Numbered from the stretch's first letter, positions 27,559-36,263 are shown. The stretch is 64,000 nt of DNA from Mesobacillus subterraneus (GCF_023715485.1 NZ_JAMBOF010000012.1:1-64000); one strand, 5' to 3'. The notes: generated by a model from the sequence alone, not told the origin. A program made the numbers and translations.

Positions 27559-27573
27559 TCTTATTCTCCTATA

Positions 27574-28266
27574 CTATGAAAGTAGTTTCTCCAGCTTCTT
27601 TACGGCGTTTTCACTGGCAACACGGTTAAAATGATTCAATAGGTATTCTCTTGCCATTTCCTCTTCCACGGTCTTGGCTTCGATATTATTTCTGCTAGCC
27701 CAAGAATCGTATGTTTCAAAGGATGTACTGCTCCAGCCATTCTTTTCGCCAACTGCATTTACTTTTTCCTTGATCCCCGAAATGACAATGTCCATTGTTC
27801 CTTGGAGCTCCACTAGGGCATTATCAAAAACCTTTTTATACTCTTTATCCCTTAAACCCGCTAAAGTCCTCAACTCTCGTGTATCGATGACCCCATTTTC
27901 ACTAATAACCCGGTAGAGACTCAACGCTTCTTTCGATACATGTCCTTTTTGGTACCTGTCTTCAACTGTTTCATAGCTGCCAAGAATCGCCTTAAAACAT
28001 GGTAAAAAATCACGCGAAATCAGGCTGGACTTTTTCTTCATGAATTTCCCATAGCCAGCAACGCCATCAACAGAAAACCTTGTCCTCCAAATCCATGGAT
28101 CATATTCCGTATCCGAATGCCATGACTCTGGAGCAGTAATGGTGTTCAACGCCGGGAATTCAGGTACCAAAGGCGCGAGCGGGAGAAAGCCAACTTCCTC
28201 GATGACCTGAATCGCTTCTTCATAAGTCTTTATTTTGTAATACTTCAACTCAGACAGCTCCTTCAA
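27574..28266 (-). CDS. AlkZ-related winged-helix protein
   Basis: A 230-residue protein resembling the short Bacillus AlkZ-related family (a relative of the YcaQ/AlkZ DNA glycosylases). Recognisable parts are PEFPALNTITAPESWHSDTEYDPWIWRT near the N-terminus and a winged-helix stretch, EALSLYRVISENGVIDTRELR. The catalytic QxQ motif of true AlkZ enzymes is not seen, so glycosylase activity is doubtful. It is transcribed with the isochorismatase-like gene. Confidence 0.65.
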   Translation of the reverse strand: MKELSELKYYKIKTYEEAIQVIEEVGFLPLAPLVPEFPALNTITAPESWHSDTEYDPWIWRTRFSVDGVAGYGKFMKKKSSLISRDFLPCFKAILGSYETVEDRYQKGHVSKEALSLYRVISENGVIDTRELRTLAGLRDKEYKKVFDNALVELQGTMDIVISGIKEKVNAVGEKNGWSSTSFETYDSWASRNNIEAKTVEEEMAREYLLNHFNRVASENAVKKLEKLLS

Positions 28267-28324
28267 CTAATGGTCTACATTGTATTTCTATAACTAACCA
28301 CCAATTCCCTCTCCATAAAAAGAA

Positions 28325-28356
28325 ACACGGTACTTCATCCAGAAGCACCGTTAAAA
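28325..28356 (-). terminator. Terminator overlapping the rpiA stop
   Basis: CGGTGCTTC-TGGAT-GAAGTACCG hairpin (one mismatch), then TTTCTTTTT on the minus strand. Confidence 0.65.
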
Positions 28357-29024
28357 ATTCTCTTTGTTTTTTCAACCAGCACGCCATTTTCAATCGTGAT
28401 CAGCCTTTCAGCCATATTCACAAACAAGCCATTTTCAACCACGCCTGGAATCATATTCAACTGCCTTTCCAGTTCCACAGGTGATTCAATCTGTTTAAAA
28501 TCGCAGTCTAGAATATAGTTCCCATTGTCAGTGATGAATGGCTGGTTTCCATTTAGTCTTAATTTCGGTTCACAGCCAAGCTCGGCAATTTTTTGCGAGG
28601 TCATTTTGGCTCCAAACGTTACGATCTCAACCGGCAGCGAGAAGGCTCCTAATTTCACCGATCCTTTGGATGAATCTGCGATGACAATGAAAGTAGAAGC
28701 AGCATTGGCGATGATTTTTTCCCTTAGCAGCGCTCCTCCCCCGCCTTTAATCAAGTTCAAATCAGCGTCAAACTCATCCGCTCCATCAATCGCGACATCA
28801 ATCTGTTTCACATCTTTAAAATCTACCAACATGATTCCTTGCTCCACAGCTAGCGCGGCAGTTTGCTCCGATGTCGGGATACCTTTTATGTTTAGACCCT
28901 TTCTCACTAACTCGCCTAATTTTTTGATCGTATAATAAGCGGTTGATCCTGTTCCCAATCCAACCACCATTCCATCACTAATATATTCAACCGTCTTTTC
29001 ACCAACCAGTTGTTTTTCATTCAC
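28335..29024 (-). CDS. rpiA: Ribose-5-phosphate isomerase A
   Basis: The GTG at 29024 (then NEKQLVGEKTVEYI) is chosen because GCAGGAG lies 8 bases upstream; the TTG at 29057 has no site. The 229-residue enzyme has the RpiA signatures GLGTGSTAYYTI, AIDGADEFDADLNLIKGGGGALLREK (Asp81-type, Asp84-type and Lys94-type catalytic residues) and VENGLF. It interconverts ribose-5-phosphate and ribulose-5-phosphate in the pentose phosphate pathway. It is monocistronic. Confidence 0.95.
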   Translation of the reverse strand: MNEKQLVGEKTVEYISDGMVVGLGTGSTAYYTIKKLGELVRKGLNIKGIPTSEQTAALAVEQGIMLVDFKDVKQIDVAIDGADEFDADLNLIKGGGGALLREKIIANAASTFIVIADSSKGSVKLGAFSLPVEIVTFGAKMTSQKIAELGCEPKLRLNGNQPFITDNGNYILDCDFKQIESPVELERQLNMIPGVVENGLFVNMAERLITIENGVLVEKTKRIFNGASG

Positions 29025-29124
29025 TATGATCACTCCTGCATCTTCTTGTGCAACCAACTAACGCCGATATTCTACCCAAAAAAGGATCAGCTAATCTTCT
29101 TTTATGCAATATCTGACCAACCAG

Positions 29125-29480
29125 CAAGTTTTACTACGTATAGAACTCATCTATGGAACCTTTTTCTGTCTCAAACAGCAATTCGGGCTTATAGAACTTT
29201 TCTATGAGACTTTTTTTGGCTCATACATGCGTTTAGGGCTTATAGAATTTTTCTATGGGACCTTTTTCCGCTCGAACATGTATTTTGGGCTTATAGAATT
29301 TTTCTATGGGACCTTTCTCCGCTCAAACATGCGTTTCGGGCTTATAGAATTTTTCTATGGGACCTTTTTCCGCTCAAACATGTATTTCGGGCTTATAGAA
29401 TTTTTCTATGGGATCTTTCTCCGCTCAAACATGTATTTCGGGCTTATAGAACTTGGCTATGTGACCTTTCTCTGGCTCTT
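29125..29480 (+). repeat. 51-bp tandem repeat array
   Basis: Copies of GGGCTTATAGAATTTTTCTA start at 29185, 29236, 29287, 29338, 29389 and 29440, an exact 51-bp period, with a diverged copy before them. Each unit contains the palindrome ATAGAA-TTT-TTCTAT. Because 51 is a multiple of three, one frame reads as a repeated 17-residue peptide, but there is no ribosome site or plausible product. It lies between convergent-free gene ends, 80 bases upstream of rpiA. Confidence 0.85.
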
Positions 29481-29508
29481 ACTCCATCTTCGAAGTGATA
29501 GAAACCTC

Positions 29509-29853
29509 CTATCTGACTTCTTCCACCTCCACAGCGACAATATCTTCGAACTTCATTGCCACTGCACTCCCATCCGCCGCTACCATCCGTACCTCCTTCC
29601 TGATTGGGTCAAGATAATGGACGTGGCCTCTCTCTTCATATGTAAATCCATCATCCCACTTTGTAATCTTCACTGGATATGTATATTCCATAGCGTAGCA
29701 AATTCTGTTTTCCAGCTCTTCGATTTCGTATTCATCCAGCAGCGGCCTGGCTTTCCGGAGTTCTTCACGTGCCAGTTCGCGCAGCAAGGATCGATGCTCC
29801 GGCATGAAGTGTGCGGGCATAAACTTGATTTTCCCTCTATCTCTGATTCTCAT
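29509..29853 (-). CDS. YolD-like protein
   Basis: The ATG at 29853 (MRIRDRGKIKFMPAHFMPEH) has AAAGGAT 7 bases upstream. The 114-residue product carries the YolD signature RDRGKIKF.PA...PEH, then a helix (LLRELAREELRKARPLLDEY) and a C-terminal strand domain (YLDPIRKEVRMVAADGSAVAM). YolD-like proteins often accompany Y-family polymerase genes of UvrX/YqjW type, but no such gene is nearby here. The function is unproven. Confidence 0.85.
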   Translation of the reverse strand: MRIRDRGKIKFMPAHFMPEHRSLLRELAREELRKARPLLDEYEIEELENRICYAMEYTYPVKITKWDDGFTYEERGHVHYLDPIRKEVRMVAADGSAVAMKFEDIVAVEVEEVR

Positions 29854-29964
29854 GCTGACCATCCTTTCGGGAGTAGTTACAGCTATTATATCCCGAACAG
29901 ATGTTCGTAAACTATACAAATTTTATTTTTTCATTAAAAAAGACCAGCCTATTAGCCAGTCCAG

Positions 29965-30333
29965 TTACGCAATAACCTCATGGTATTTAAAATAAGTCGA
30001 GAGTTTGGAATCGACATGATCTTTCCATCCATCTAAAGGAACATTCAGTGTCTTTAATATTTTATAGGCGTGGACCCAGGCGCTCATTTCTGCGGTAATC
30101 CTATAGGACCAGTCATTCAGCCATTTTTCATAATCAAGCTCTTCATTGACGAAGTCTATTAAATGGCCAATCTCATGGGCAAAAGCATAAATATTTTCCA
30201 AAGTGGTCGATAAAGGAATCGTTATAGACATGTTAGGATTAAAATTGATTTTTTTCTTGGAATCGTAAATCACTCTGCAATTCAACTTCTCCGCCTCTTC
30301 TACTAAACGTAAAAAAGTACCGTACGTAACCAT
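29965..30333 (-). CDS. ImmA/IrrE-like metallopeptidase
   Basis: A 122-residue protein with the zinc-binding HEIGH motif (AFAHEIGHLIDF) and a downstream acid (ITAEMSAWVHAYKIL) in the position of the third ligand, as in ImmA/IrrE proteases. The family cleaves phage or mobile-element repressors and stress regulators. Here no repressor gene adjoins it, so it may be a lone domestic copy. Confidence 0.8.
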   Translation of the reverse strand: MVTYGTFLRLVEEAEKLNCRVIYDSKKKINFNPNMSITIPLSTTLENIYAFAHEIGHLIDFVNEELDYEKWLNDWSYRITAEMSAWVHAYKILKTLNVPLDGWKDHVDSKLSTYFKYHEVIA

Positions 30334-30504
30334 ACCATTTTCCCCTTTGTTTAATAGTTTTTCTATCTATTATATACATTTTTGACAAAACGTATACCCT
30401 TTATTCTGAATATTCAGAAATTATAACTGATGAAACTTTGCAGTTAGGACATCTTTTTCCAGCATAACATGATAAAAGGGATCTTTACTTGGAGGGTGAA
30501 TATC

Positions 30505-31917
30505 ATGAAAATCCATGTGGTTAAAACTGGAGATAGCCTTTGGCGCATATCACAGAATTACCGAACAGACATGAATCAAATCATTTTAGTGAATGAGCTT
30601 GATGACCCGAATGTTTTGGTTGTCGGGCAATCGCTTGTGATCCCTGAAACGAATCGCGAATATATAGTGCAGCAGGGAGATAATTTATGGGCGATTGCTT
30701 CTCGTTATGGGGTAACAGTTCAGGAGCTGGCAAGTCACAATAACATTTCAAATCCGTCTTTAATCTTTGTTGGGCAAATGCTTCAGATTCCATATTTCTC
30801 TCATACCATTCAATCTGGTGAAACGCTCTGGTCGATTGCCCAACTGTACCGCGTTACAGTTAACCAAATCTCCCAGGCAAATGGGATTTCAAATCCAGCC
30901 CTCATTTATCCTGGGCGTGTACTGAGAATCCCTGGGCCATCTAAACCTGCCATTGAAGTAAATGCCTATATTACTCGGATGAATGAATCAGGCCGTCTGG
31001 AGGCCCTCAAACTGGGATCACACTTTACCTATCTCGCCCCATTTTCTTATGGAATGGGCGAAGACGGTTCTCTCCTTAATTTGCAGGATTCCGTTGTGCT
31101 CCAGGCCGCAGGACCAACCAATACCTCTCCTTTGCTGACAATCACAAATGTCGCTGATGGATCGTTCAGCTCTGACCGGGCAGCTGCCGTGCTTAGGAAT
31201 CCGGCGGTGCAGGATACATTACTGACCAATATCCTCGCTAAAATGAAGGAAAAAGGCTATACCGGACTGAATATTGATTTCGAATATGTCTATCCTGAAG
31301 ACCGGGAAAATTACAATAACTTTTTACGAAAAGCGGTTGCACGCATGCATCCACAGGGCTATACGGTCTCGACTGCCCTCGCACCGAAACAGAGAGCCGA
31401 CCAGGAAGGCCTGCTATATGAAGCACATGATTATGATGCCCATGGAGAGATAGTCGATTTCGTTGTCATCATGACGTATGAATGGGGCTGGTCCGGTGGG
31501 AGACCATGGGCGATTGCACCGTTAAACGAAGTTAGAAAAGTACTCGATTATGCCGTAACTGCTATTCCTTCAGAAAAAATCATGATGGGTGTGCCGTTAT
31601 ACGGAAGAGACTGGCGGATCCCCTGGGTACAGGGAACCTATGCGAAAACAGTCAGTCCAAAAGCTGCAGTGAACCTCGCCGCCCAATACGGTGTGAACAT
31701 CGAATATCATAACACCTATCAATCACCATTTTTCCGCTATACAGACGCAGAGGGACAGCAGCACGAAGTCTGGTACGAAGATGCCCGAAGTGTTCAAGCC
31801 AAATATAACACGGTGAAAGAATACGGATTACGCGGCGTAAGCTTCTGGGTGCTTGGAGTCCCTTTCCCGCAAAACTGGCCAGTGCTTCAAAATAATTTTA
31901 GAGCTAAAAAGCTATAA
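30505..31917 (+). CDS. LysM-GH18 spore cortex-lytic glucosaminidase (SleL/YaaH type)
   Basis: The ATG at 30505 follows GGAGGGTGA; an upstream in-frame start lacks a site. The 470-residue protein has three LysM repeats (about 2-47, 51-95 and 98-143, each with V..GD.LW.I) and a GH18 barrel (about 150-465). The catalytic acid is Glu260 in GLNIDFEYV. SleL-type enzymes hydrolyse muramic-lactam cortex during germination. Classical SleL/YaaH proteins have two LysM domains, so the third is unusual. No signal peptide is present, as in other SleL proteins deposited during sporulation. Confidence 0.9.
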   Translation: MKIHVVKTGDSLWRISQNYRTDMNQIILVNELDDPNVLVVGQSLVIPETNREYIVQQGDNLWAIASRYGVTVQELASHNNISNPSLIFVGQMLQIPYFSHTIQSGETLWSIAQLYRVTVNQISQANGISNPALIYPGRVLRIPGPSKPAIEVNAYITRMNESGRLEALKLGSHFTYLAPFSYGMGEDGSLLNLQDSVVLQAAGPTNTSPLLTITNVADGSFSSDRAAAVLRNPAVQDTLLTNILAKMKEKGYTGLNIDFEYVYPEDRENYNNFLRKAVARMHPQGYTVSTALAPKQRADQEGLLYEAHDYDAHGEIVDFVVIMTYEWGWSGGRPWAIAPLNEVRKVLDYAVTAIPSEKIMMGVPLYGRDWRIPWVQGTYAKTVSPKAAVNLAAQYGVNIEYHNTYQSPFFRYTDAEGQQHEVWYEDARSVQAKYNTVKEYGLRGVSFWVLGVPFPQNWPVLQNNFRAKKL

Positions 31918-31920
31918 AGA

Positions 31921-31959
31921 AAAAATCCTGCGATTAGAATGGTCGCAGGATTTTTATAT
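31921..31959. terminator. Bidirectional terminator
   Basis: AAATCCTGCGA/TCGCAGGATTT stem with A5 and T5 flanks. It serves the GH18 gene and the small gene on the opposite strand. Confidence 0.88.
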
Positions 31960-32130
31960 ACCATCAAAAACCGACCTTACGAGGAATCTGAACAAAATGA
32001 AAAGCACCCTGAACGGAAAAATGATCAACTCTGGAATCCAAAACAGCACATCAAACACAAAATCCCAAAAATTATAACTTCCATCCTGCTTCTTCATCCT
32101 TCTTTTTTCTGCCCGTTTTTCTACTAACAT
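31954..32130 (-). CDS. Small membrane-associated protein (58 aa)
   Basis: An ATG at 32130 lies 7 bases after a near-perfect GGGAGGAG site. The product begins MLVEKRAEKRRMKKQDGSYN, then has an aromatic/hydrophobic stretch (FWDFVFDVLFWIPELIIFPF, RVLFILFRFLV). It resembles short Bacillus proteins with a basic head and a membrane tail. The site and the terminator just after the stop make this a solid gene although it is short. Confidence 0.72.
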   Translation of the reverse strand: MLVEKRAEKRRMKKQDGSYNFWDFVFDVLFWIPELIIFPFRVLFILFRFLVRSVFDGI

Positions 32131-32160
32131 CGTCTAGCTCCTCCCGCAAGTATGTAAAGA

Positions 32161-32316
32161 TTATTTATTATAACACCCTTCACAAATGATTTTACCCTCA
32201 TACTGAAGAAAAGCTTTGATCTCCGTCATCCCCCTCGCGTCCGGGTATCTCATCTTAACGTAAATTTCCTGTATTTCTTTCTCGCATTCCGAGCACTGCG
32301 GCGTGATTTTAAACAT
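32161..32316 (-). CDS. Small zinc-ribbon-like protein (51 aa)
   Basis: ATG at 32316 behind GAGGTGAT. The product has two CxxC pairs: CSEC near residues 8-11 and CEGC near 46-49, separated by about 34 residues. This is a typical rubredoxin-knuckle zinc ribbon. It lies 30 bases upstream of the 58-residue gene and is probably co-transcribed with it. The partner or role is unknown. Confidence 0.72.
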   Translation of the reverse strand: MFKITPQCSECEKEIQEIYVKMRYPDARGMTEIKAFLQYEGKIICEGCYNK

Positions 32317-32409
32317 GAAGATCACCTCGATTTTTAATACGTTTTTAAAGCGTAATTGTTTCAGCTTTTTTATGAAAAAAATGAACCAGCTAATCCTGCC
32401 AGGTGTCCG

Positions 32410-32735
32410 ACCGGTATTATATCTGCTCGAACTGGTATTACCTTGCTAAAACCAAGTATCTGCTTCAGGTAATAATTCCGATGCAGCCGTTAATAAAATT
32501 TGTTCCAACCGGTATATTTGCACCAGCCGTTGATCTATTTGCTATTACCGTTGATATCTTTGCTCCAACCGTTTATATATTTACTCTAACCGTTGATATA
32601 TTCACTCCAACCGTTGATATTTTTGCTCCAACCGTTGATATTTTTGCTCTAACCGAGAAATAATCTGTTCCAACCTTTATTATATTTACTCTTACCGTAA
32701 AAAAATCTGTCCCAATCGGTATTATTTTGGATTGA
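32410..32735 (+). repeat. 21-bp degenerate tandem repeats
   Basis: Units of about 21 bases of the form CCAACCGTTGATATTTTTGCT, best preserved at 32560-32655 and degenerate on both sides. An open frame reads through (repeated TVDIFAP-type heptapeptide), but it lacks a ribosome site and I treat it as non-coding. Confidence 0.7.
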
Positions 32736-32777
32736 ATTGTATGAAAACGACTTTTACCGATAGTTCTATCTAATAAA

Positions 32778-32812
32778 ATACAAAAACCCCGACCGAATTG
32801 GCCAGGGTCTTA
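32778..32812 (-). terminator. Terminator of the ABC transporter operon
   Basis: ACCCTGGCC-AATTC-GGTCGGGGT (two wobble pairs) followed by TTTTTG on the minus strand. Confidence 0.7.
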
Positions 32813-32816
32813 CATC

Positions 32817-33806
32817 CTAATATATATCCTGCCTAATAAACACAGCAAATGAAACAATCAAAGCTGCAATCCCCCAGATGGTTAATACCAAAAGCGAAAA
32901 TCCAAGTGTCATCCCTTCAATTGGCGGTGCCTGGCCTGAAAGGTAGCCGGTTAAATTCAAGTTGATCATGAACAGGTATTTTGCCGATTCCCAGGAAGAT
33001 ACCATACTGCTCAATATTGCTCCAGAAATAAGGGCAGCGAGCATTACACCCATCCCAGCTGGTGTATTTCTGATCAATACTGACAGCATGAATGTGATTG
33101 TACCGACGATTAGCGCCACGAACCATACTAGACTGAACTCCATCAGCAGATACTGCCATTGTGGAATCATTTGCACAGTGTTAGTGTTCAACTCATTTCC
33201 CTCTACATTGAACCCCGTTATTACGGGTGCTGTCCAGCCCTGATAGCCGAAAATCAGACCTGAAATCAAATAGGACAGTAAACCGAAAAGCACGACGATG
33301 ACCGAAACGGATAGAATCAGAGTGATATATTTGCTCATCAAGACCCTCCAGCGTTTCACCGGCCTTGTCAGCAATAATTTTACCGTTCCGGCACTTCGCT
33401 CTGATGACACCATGTCTGCGGCCACCACCATCACCATCAAGGGAAGGAAAAGATTGATTGAGTGCTCAGCGAACGTCCGCACAAAGGTCGGCGCGCCAGG
33501 TTCCATTGGATTAACGTCGTTATCTAAGTAGTATTGCTGCTGCTGGATTCGCAGCTGGAGCTCGCTCTTCCATTCATCACTAATCCCGCTGCTCGTAATC
33601 CTGTTTTGCGTGTCGATGATTTGCTGCTGCAATGTTGTGCGCCAATCGACATCTCCAAATCGCTCCAGCCTTCTCTCAATTTCTCTGAACTGCGAATATG
33701 TAAAGAGAGCAACAAGCACAGCAATGATTCCCGCAACAACAAGGATTCTTTTCTTGCGGACGATTTTGAGCATTTCATTTTTAACGAGGTTAATCAATCG
33801 ATTCAC
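32817..33806 (-). CDS. ABC-2 type transporter permease
   Basis: A 329-residue protein with one N-terminal helix (RILVVAGIIAVLVALFTY), an extracytoplasmic coiled-coil-like loop of about 80 residues (REIERRLERFGDVDW...RIQQQQYYLDND), then five or six further helices. The motif SSERSAGTVKLLLTRPV is typical of NatB/YhgE-like ABC-2 permeases. The start overlaps the ATPase gene by 17 bases. The pair probably exports a drug, peptide or lipid, or acts in Na+ or antibiotic resistance. Confidence 0.88.
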   Translation of the reverse strand: MNRLINLVKNEMLKIVRKKRILVVAGIIAVLVALFTYSQFREIERRLERFGDVDWRTTLQQQIIDTQNRITSSGISDEWKSELQLRIQQQQYYLDNDVNPMEPGAPTFVRTFAEHSINLFLPLMVMVVAADMVSSERSAGTVKLLLTRPVKRWRVLMSKYITLILSVSVIVVLFGLLSYLISGLIFGYQGWTAPVITGFNVEGNELNTNTVQMIPQWQYLLMEFSLVWFVALIVGTITFMLSVLIRNTPAGMGVMLAALISGAILSSMVSSWESAKYLFMINLNLTGYLSGQAPPIEGMTLGFSLLVLTIWGIAALIVSFAVFIRQDIY

Positions 33807-34701
33807 CCCCAGTGAGTTCTAGGAAAAGATCTTCAAGTGCCGGAAGTTTTCTGTTCATTTCTTTCACTTCGACGCCTTTTTCAACCAGCAGGCGATTCCA
33901 GGAAGAAGCTGCATTTTCAATATAAGGAGTAATCAGCGCCCCATCTGGCCCCTCCACGACACTAGTAACCTCACTCAAAATGTCTTTCGCTGTCTCACGC
34001 GGTTCGACTTGCCAGATGACCCTTTCCTGCATCGCTAAAAGGTTTTCTACATAGTCGACTTTAATGACGGCACCCTTGGAAATGATCGCGACACGATCAC
34101 ACATGAGTTGAATTTCACTAAGGAGATGGCTGGATACAAGAACGGTAAGACCCTCTTCCTCAGCGAGATACCTAATGAAATTTCGCATTTCTCTGATCCC
34201 CATCGGATCAAGCCCATTTGTCGGCTCATCCAAAATCAGCACTTTAGGTTTTCCGAGCAATGCCTGGGCGATACCGAGGCGCTGTCTCATTCCCAGGGAG
34301 TAAGTTTTTACCTGGTCATGAATACGTTCATTCAGGCGAACAAGATCAACAACGTATTCCATATATGCTCGGTCGACTTCAGGTAGCATCCTCGCAAAGT
34401 GTTCAAGATTCTCCCAGCCAGTTAAATAAGAATACAATTCTGGATTTTCAACAATGCAGCCCATTTGAGACATTGCCTTGGTGAAATTTTTTCTAACGTT
34501 GTACCCGCCGATTTCGATAGAACCGGAGCTTGGTTTTATCAATCCTACAAGCATCCTGATCGTTGTCGTTTTTCCAGCTCCGTTCGGTCCAAGAAATCCA
34601 AAAACTTCGCCTCTTTTTAAATCAAAGTCGAGTCCTTTGATGATTTCCTTTTTACCGATCGTCTTCCTAAGGCCTTTGACAGAAAGCGTGATATCACTCA
34701 T
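33790..34701 (-). CDS. ABC transporter ATP-binding protein
   Basis: A 303-residue ATPase with Walker A GPNGAGKTTTIR, signature SLGMRQRLGIAQ, Walker B VLILDEPTNGLDP and switch H (SSHLLSE). The C-terminal 70 residues are the substrate-specific domain found in BcrA/NatA-type exporters. It is the middle gene of a three-gene operon: GDSL hydrolase, ATPase, permease. Confidence 0.93.
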   Translation of the reverse strand: MSDITLSVKGLRKTIGKKEIIKGLDFDLKRGEVFGFLGPNGAGKTTTIRMLVGLIKPSSGSIEIGGYNVRKNFTKAMSQMGCIVENPELYSYLTGWENLEHFARMLPEVDRAYMEYVVDLVRLNERIHDQVKTYSLGMRQRLGIAQALLGKPKVLILDEPTNGLDPMGIREMRNFIRYLAEEEGLTVLVSSHLLSEIQLMCDRVAIISKGAVIKVDYVENLLAMQERVIWQVEPRETAKDILSEVTSVVEGPDGALITPYIENAASSWNRLLVEKGVEVKEMNRKLPALEDLFLELTGGESID

Positions 34702-34714
34702 TGTTCTCCCCCCC

Positions 34715-35494
34715 TTACCATGTGATCAAAGATGCAACCCGTTCCGCGATAAGCCTGTAGCCTTCCGCATTCGGGTGGAATTTATCTGTGTATAAATAGT
34801 CATTCACACTCAGCTGGAATAAATCGAAAGTAGGCACATAAATCGCCTGCTTCTGCTGATCGAGCAGCTTGTTTGTTTCGTAATTCCAGTCGCGGACGAT
34901 TTTCGTTGTCTGCTCAGAATCATTCAAATCAATGAACGGATTATACAAACCGATATGGAAGATGGCAGCATGATCGTTTAATGATCTAAGTTCCACCAAA
35001 ACAGCCTGCAGATTTTTCAAATAGCTCTCTCTAGCTTGAGTAATCTTTTTTTCATCCATGTCAACAAATGCCTGTCCACTTTGAAAGAGATCGTTTCCGC
35101 CAATCGTAATTAGTATGTAGTCAGCATTCTTAATTTGTCTTTGGATCTCACTTTGTTTAACTTGATTTAAAAGTTGATTCGAACGGTACCCTTTGACTCC
35201 GAAGTTGTGCAGAGTGATTTTTTCTTTAGATTTCTCCTCAAGCTCATCAACCAAATATCCAATATACCCTTTTCCGCTATCATCCCCGGTCCCTCGGGTC
35301 AGTGAATCCCCCAAGGCAACGACCACTTTACCATCTTTCTTGGATGCCTCTTTCTCAGGCTTCGCTTTTTCAATGACTTCAGCAGCACCATTACTGAAAA
35401 ATTGATTCTGAATCGTCCAACCGAGACCGAACATCATCAATAAAAATGAAAGCACTGAAAAAATCAGCGTCATTTGAACAGAATACTTCCTCAC
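34715..35494 (-). CDS. Membrane-anchored SGNH/GDSL hydrolase
   Basis: A 259-residue protein with an N-terminal membrane anchor (about 8-28) and an extracellular SGNH domain. Block I VVALGDSLTRGTGD contains the catalytic Ser, block II is GVKGYRSNQ, block III GGNDLF, and block V DKFHPNAEGY contains the catalytic Asp-His. These enzymes are esterases, lipases or deacylases. Being first in the operon with the ABC exporter (13 bases apart), it may act on the exported compound or the envelope. Confidence 0.9.
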   Translation of the reverse strand: MRKYSVQMTLIFSVLSFLLMMFGLGWTIQNQFFSNGAAEVIEKAKPEKEASKKDGKVVVALGDSLTRGTGDDSGKGYIGYLVDELEEKSKEKITLHNFGVKGYRSNQLLNQVKQSEIQRQIKNADYILITIGGNDLFQSGQAFVDMDEKKITQARESYLKNLQAVLVELRSLNDHAAIFHIGLYNPFIDLNDSEQTTKIVRDWNYETNKLLDQQKQAIYVPTFDLFQLSVNDYLYTDKFHPNAEGYRLIAERVASLITW

Positions 35495-35589
35495 CTGACC
35501 ACTCCCTGTTCCACTAATTGGTAAGCTTTATTTTATAATAATTTTCCGGTTAATAAAAATGATAATACTATGACAATGTGCTGTAATCG

Positions 35590-35695
35590 AAATTGGGAAT
35601 TTTCGTTCATAATTTCCAATTCGCTATAAAAAAGTGATTTTCGCAATAAAAAGTTGATTTTCGCTATAAATTTCATTTTTTCGCTATAAAATCAA
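35590..35695 (-). repeat. 20-bp tandem repeats after an inverted repeat
   Basis: TCGCTATAAA (one copy TCGCAATAAA) recurs at 35621, 35641, 35661 and 35681, an exact 20-bp period. It is preceded by an imperfect inverted repeat AATTGGGAA...TTTCCAATT (35591-35620). It lies in the gap between the GDSL operon and sleB-like gene. Confidence 0.75.
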
Positions 35696-35713
35696 ATCCG
35701 AACCTTCTTAAAC

Positions 35714-35756
35714 GCAAAAAAGCGCGCAGCTGCAATGCTGTTCGCGCTTTTTAGAT
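35714..35756 (-). terminator. Terminator of the cortex hydrolase gene
   Basis: AAAAAGCGCG/CGCGCTTTTT outer stem with an inner CAGC/GCTG stem. On the minus strand the 3' arm ends in a T tract. Confidence 0.85.
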
Positions 35757-36263
35757 AGCAAATGAGTGATTCCCAATTGTTTTGACTACATCACGAGTGA
35801 AAATCCAATCACTTGTTGCTGTATCAGGGTTAAAAAAATATAGACAATCTACATTATTTTCATTTTCCAGTGCATCTTCCACTGCTTCAATTGCTTCTGG
35901 ATCTGCGGGCTCTTGAATTGCTCCATTTTGGACTGGTTCAAATGCATTTTTTTGATAAATGACTTCTTTTACAGTGTCTGGGAATTGCTCATGCTCGACG
36001 CGGTTAAGCACAACTTCTGCCACCGCTACTTTTCCTTCATATGGCTCACCTTTCGCTTCCGCGTGGACCAGGCGAGCAAGCAGCTTCACTTCTTCTTCCT
36101 TTATAAATCGTTTATCAGTCAAAGAAGATTCCTTCGTATTGTCATCAACTTTTTTCGTTTTTAAAGTATCAACAGTCTGATTCGTTTTCGTTGTTTCTGC
36201 AAAAACTGTATAAGAACCAATTAGTAAAAGTGCGGTAGTGACTAACAAGATTATTTTTTTCAA
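35751..36263 (-). CDS. SleB/CwlJ-type cell wall hydrolase
   Basis: The TTG at 36263 (then KKIILLVTTALLL) is chosen because AGGAGG lies 6 bases upstream. The 170-residue protein has a signal peptide ending near VFAE, a charged linker and a Hydrolase_2 domain (about 65-170). The catalytic Glu is in ARLVHAEAKGEPYEGKVAVA; the rest of the signature is VVLNRVEH and FNPDTATSDWIF. Such lytic transglycosylases degrade spore cortex or vegetative peptidoglycan. No peptidoglycan-binding domain is attached. Confidence 0.9.
   Translation of the reverse strand: MKKIILLVTTALLLIGSYTVFAETTKTNQTVDTLKTKKVDDNTKESSLTDKRFIKEEEVKLLARLVHAEAKGEPYEGKVAVAEVVLNRVEHEQFPDTVKEVIYQKNAFEPVQNGAIQEPADPEAIEAVEDALENENNVDCLYFFNPDTATSDWIFTRDVVKTIGNHSFAI

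Noticed and set aside
27574..28266. Full AlkZ/YcaQ DNA glycosylase
   Set aside because: The protein is shorter than AlkZ and the catalytic QxQ motif is not visible; called only AlkZ-related.
29104..29910. 268-residue open frame with 17-residue repeats
   Set aside because: Arises from the 51-bp array and the antisense of the YolD gene; no ribosome site and repetitive aromatic composition.
32403..32663. 86-residue frame with TVDIFAP-type repeats
   Set aside because: Consequence of the 21-bp repeat; no ribosome site and no plausible product.
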